The position numbers and the translations under genes were made by a program. From assembly GCA_029204225.1 (NCBI GenBank), contig CM055096.1, positions 66,006,370 through 66,066,369 on the forward strand: a DNA stretch of 60,000 bases. The letters are read 5' to 3'. Positions 57,548-60,000 of this stretch are shown here, piece by piece. Source of the stretch: Diphasiastrum complanatum (taxonomy: Eukaryota; Streptophyta; Lycopodiopsida; Lycopodiales; Lycopodiaceae). Under the pieces are notes generated by a model. The model did no database searches, was not told where the DNA came from, and worked only from the letters and a program-made list of their open reading frames with translations. Each line of letters begins with the position of its first letter. Position 1 is the stretch's first letter.

Positions 57548-60000
57548 AAGTCGGCGTATGATCTGTTAGACGTAGGTGGGATGCTCGCTGTTTCTGGCGG
57601 TCATACTTGGAAGTCTGAAAAAGATAAGGCCATTTGCTCAAGCCTCCAAAGGTGAAAAACAGTCTTAGTGGATTAATCCCATACAAGATTACAACGGTCT
57701 CTCAAGTGCTAGCTCCATATTATTGCGACCTCTCCACGCCGCTGGTGGCGGCTGAAGCTGCAAGGGCAACCGGATCAGATTGACTAGCCAAATCCAAAAG
57801 ATGCACGACAATACTCCTTTGTGAACAGCAGATGCAGAGAGCACCCAGCTGGACGATCCAGAAGGGATGGCAGGACCCCGCCAACAAGCTCAAATACTAG
57901 CCCACGGGCCACCACTCCTAACTTCAATGCCACCTTCCAAGAGTCAAAACTCAAAACTGCGTTCGAATCTCAAGAGTAGAACTGGTTATTGTATATATGT
58001 ATTAACGTCTATGCTATACTCGAAGCTGCATTAAGAAAGTCCGAAAAAGCTTTGGAGGTGAGATCTAGATGCTATGCTAGGAATCGAGCTCCTTGAAAAG
58101 AAAATCAGTAGCCAGCCCAAAGACAGCTACAAAGAAAATGGTGGCCAGTCCAAAGAGAGCTACAATTTATCATTTACCTATATGTGACTATGTAGAAAGA
58201 CGACGGCGCTACAGGACACCCGACTAGAGCAGACGCAACGCTTTTAGGCATGCCGCTGGCTGAAAACTATACGAGAGGCAAGGGGTGAGTGCTAGAACCT
58301 TCAGGCTTCAGGCTGCGTCATTCTAGCCACTGAAACCGAGGATCGGACATCCGACGCATATAGTCAGGACAAAATTCTTCTGGGCTGGAAATCTGCGCTT
58401 CGTACATGGCAGTACCTACAATACGGATGGACAGCGATGGCTTAAAGTCGCTCTTAAACTGCGAAACAGATCAATGATCTCGTCCTGCACACCCAGACAT
58501 CGACATTTAAATGACTCTCACTCAGTCTCTCAGAGACTCTCAAAGTGAATGGACACGGCGCTACACCAGCGATTGCCGATGTAATCACAGGAAATTGGAT
58601 CAAAGTCGATGAAAGGAAATTGCAAGGAGCAGCAGCAACATAGAAAGCAAGGTGATATTACAAGAGTGAGCAGTGAGCTATGCCAGTTAAGCTAAGCTGT
58701 AATTGACCCAAGTTAGATAGCAGCCTAGAAGAACAAACTAATTACTAATTCTGTCCTCCAACCTCCCCGAGTAATAGACGTATCCTGATTTCTCATTCAA
58801 CTTCTGCAGTCTGGCCACGGATACAGTGGAAATCATGCAAACTGGGTGATCAAACAACAACAACGAGAGGTAGCCCAAAGGCGATCACGCTATCCACAGT
58901 CCACTGTCCAGACTGAACCCAGCTGCAAATAAGATTGCCCTCAACCAACGCGGCTCAGCCGCCTTATCACCGTATCCCTGCAGCACCAGTGGCGATGGCG
59001 ACGCTCTGGCAATGTCATCAGAAGGGAAAAAGAGAAACCACAGTCTCCAGAGACAAAAGCAAAGAGAAAGCGAGAGCGAGAGAGAGGGAGAGAGAGAGAG
59101 AAGAGAAATAAAGGCGAGAAGGAGGAAGTCAGAGAAGCAGCAGCCGAAGAAAAGAGCAAAAGAAGACTTTCTGTTAAGCCCATTTATGGCTCCGTTTGTC
59201 CTGTTATGTTACACCCCCGCCCCTTAATTCCGTTATCTTTTAACGACGCCGTGAACAGGTGGCATCCGCTGATTAGACCCCTAAACCCGCTAACCACCCC
59301 AGTTAATTCCGGGGTTAAAGGCGGGTTAAGGGCATAATACAATGAACCTCTAGAGTATTACGAGAAAACCCACCGTGGTACTGCAAAGGTTAAGGGCCTC
59401 CCCTTCCTCTACGTCCACTCAATACCTTAAATAAATTAAGGCCAAAAAATGTACGGGCTAAAGTATTAATTATTATAATTAGCCTGGACCAATACTGATT
59501 GGCCCATGCTAGTCCCCTGGCTCTTCCCCTGGGTCAATCACGTGACCAGGCCGTGGGTCAAACACCCCCCCCCCCCCATGGCATAGCATTTTTTCGGTGC
59601 TTGGGAAAGCTTTTTTGAGTTGTCCTCGAAACTTTTGTTAGTTATTCTCAAAAAAACCTGCAATTTTTTTGAAGCTCCTCGGGGTTTTAAGGACCGTTAC
59701 TCGTAAGGGTTGATTTGAATTTTGCCTATATAGGAAAGTGTCAAATTTTCATGATGTTGCTTTTTGAGAAAAGATGCCATTTGTCGGCTTTCTTGAACAT
59801 TGGCCTTTTTTTGGCATTTTATTTGTGAGAAATTTTTGTAAAACTTTATCAGCAATTTTACAGGTGAATTGCTTTCAAGGCTATGTCGTCAAAACCAGCC
59901 ACTTCAAATTGCCGTTTTTTACTTGCATCACGGCGTAGAAACTATGGAGGTCAGGCATCAGGCGAGGAGGGATGTGGCGATGGAAGTCGGGCCGGCACAG
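57548..60000. promoter_or_regulatory. Upstream region of the BZR-like gene
   Basis: No coding frame with a domain. The strand contains a GA-rich stretch (59055-59110), an inverted CCGGGGTTAAAGG/GGGTTAA-type segment (59290-59330), and a C-run of about 14 (59565-59578). A compact promoter cannot be defined from sequence alone. Confidence 0.35.

Overview
This is nuclear DNA from a land plant, most likely a seed plant; I cannot place it more precisely. The evidence is two multi-exon plant genes with canonical GT..AG introns (a terminal uridylyltransferase of the URT1 type and a BZR1/BES1-family transcription factor), set in a dense, nested and rearranged field of Ty1/copia, Ty3/gypsy, LINE, CACTA and hAT-type elements, with long CT/GA/TG microsatellites.

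Layout. 1-3.8 kb: copia debris, inverted relative to related debris at 34.7-37.7 kb. 5.2-16.3 kb, minus strand: the URT1-like gene, six coding exons and 1117 predicted residues. Its 6.7-kb intron 4 holds a 750-bp hAT-like MITE with an 8-bp target duplication, a gypsy pol relic that was itself hit by an 86-bp tRNA-like retroposon, and pieces of a LINE. 17.3-23.0 kb: non-coding sequence, a decayed CACTA transposase 3' part (DUF4218/DUF4216-like) and a CT/CA microsatellite cluster. 23.8-33.1 kb: one copia element (family B, plus strand) containing a copia of another family (A, minus strand). 33.1-40.3 kb: copia and gypsy fragments, a 0.55-kb direct repeat around a composite copia block, and an unrecognised pair of reading frames. 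40.3-45.7 kb: a nearly full-length but dead copia (family C) whose in-frame stops are mostly TAG. 46.4-53.1 kb: the 5' part of a fourth copia (family D), then another family B copy on the minus strand. 54.8-57.3 kb: the BZR-family gene on the minus strand (two exons, 308 residues). 57.4-60 kb: its non-coding upstream region.

The two host genes are not functionally linked in any way the sequence shows. URT1-type enzymes add uridines to deadenylated mRNA tails in the cytoplasm. BZR1/BES1 proteins are nuclear transcription factors of the brassinosteroid pathway. Everything else is mobile-element material.

The most informative point is structural. The two sides of a single insertion event (family A copia into family B copia, with the 5-bp target duplication CTGAC) lie 26 kb apart and in opposite orientations, so this composite has been copied and rearranged within the window. 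I found no convincing new protein system. The other leads are the URT1 intron load, a BZR protein with a beta-amylase-type basic region but no amylase domain, heat-shock-element-like modules in the family C LTR, and a stop-codon spectrum that fits decay of methylated cytosines.
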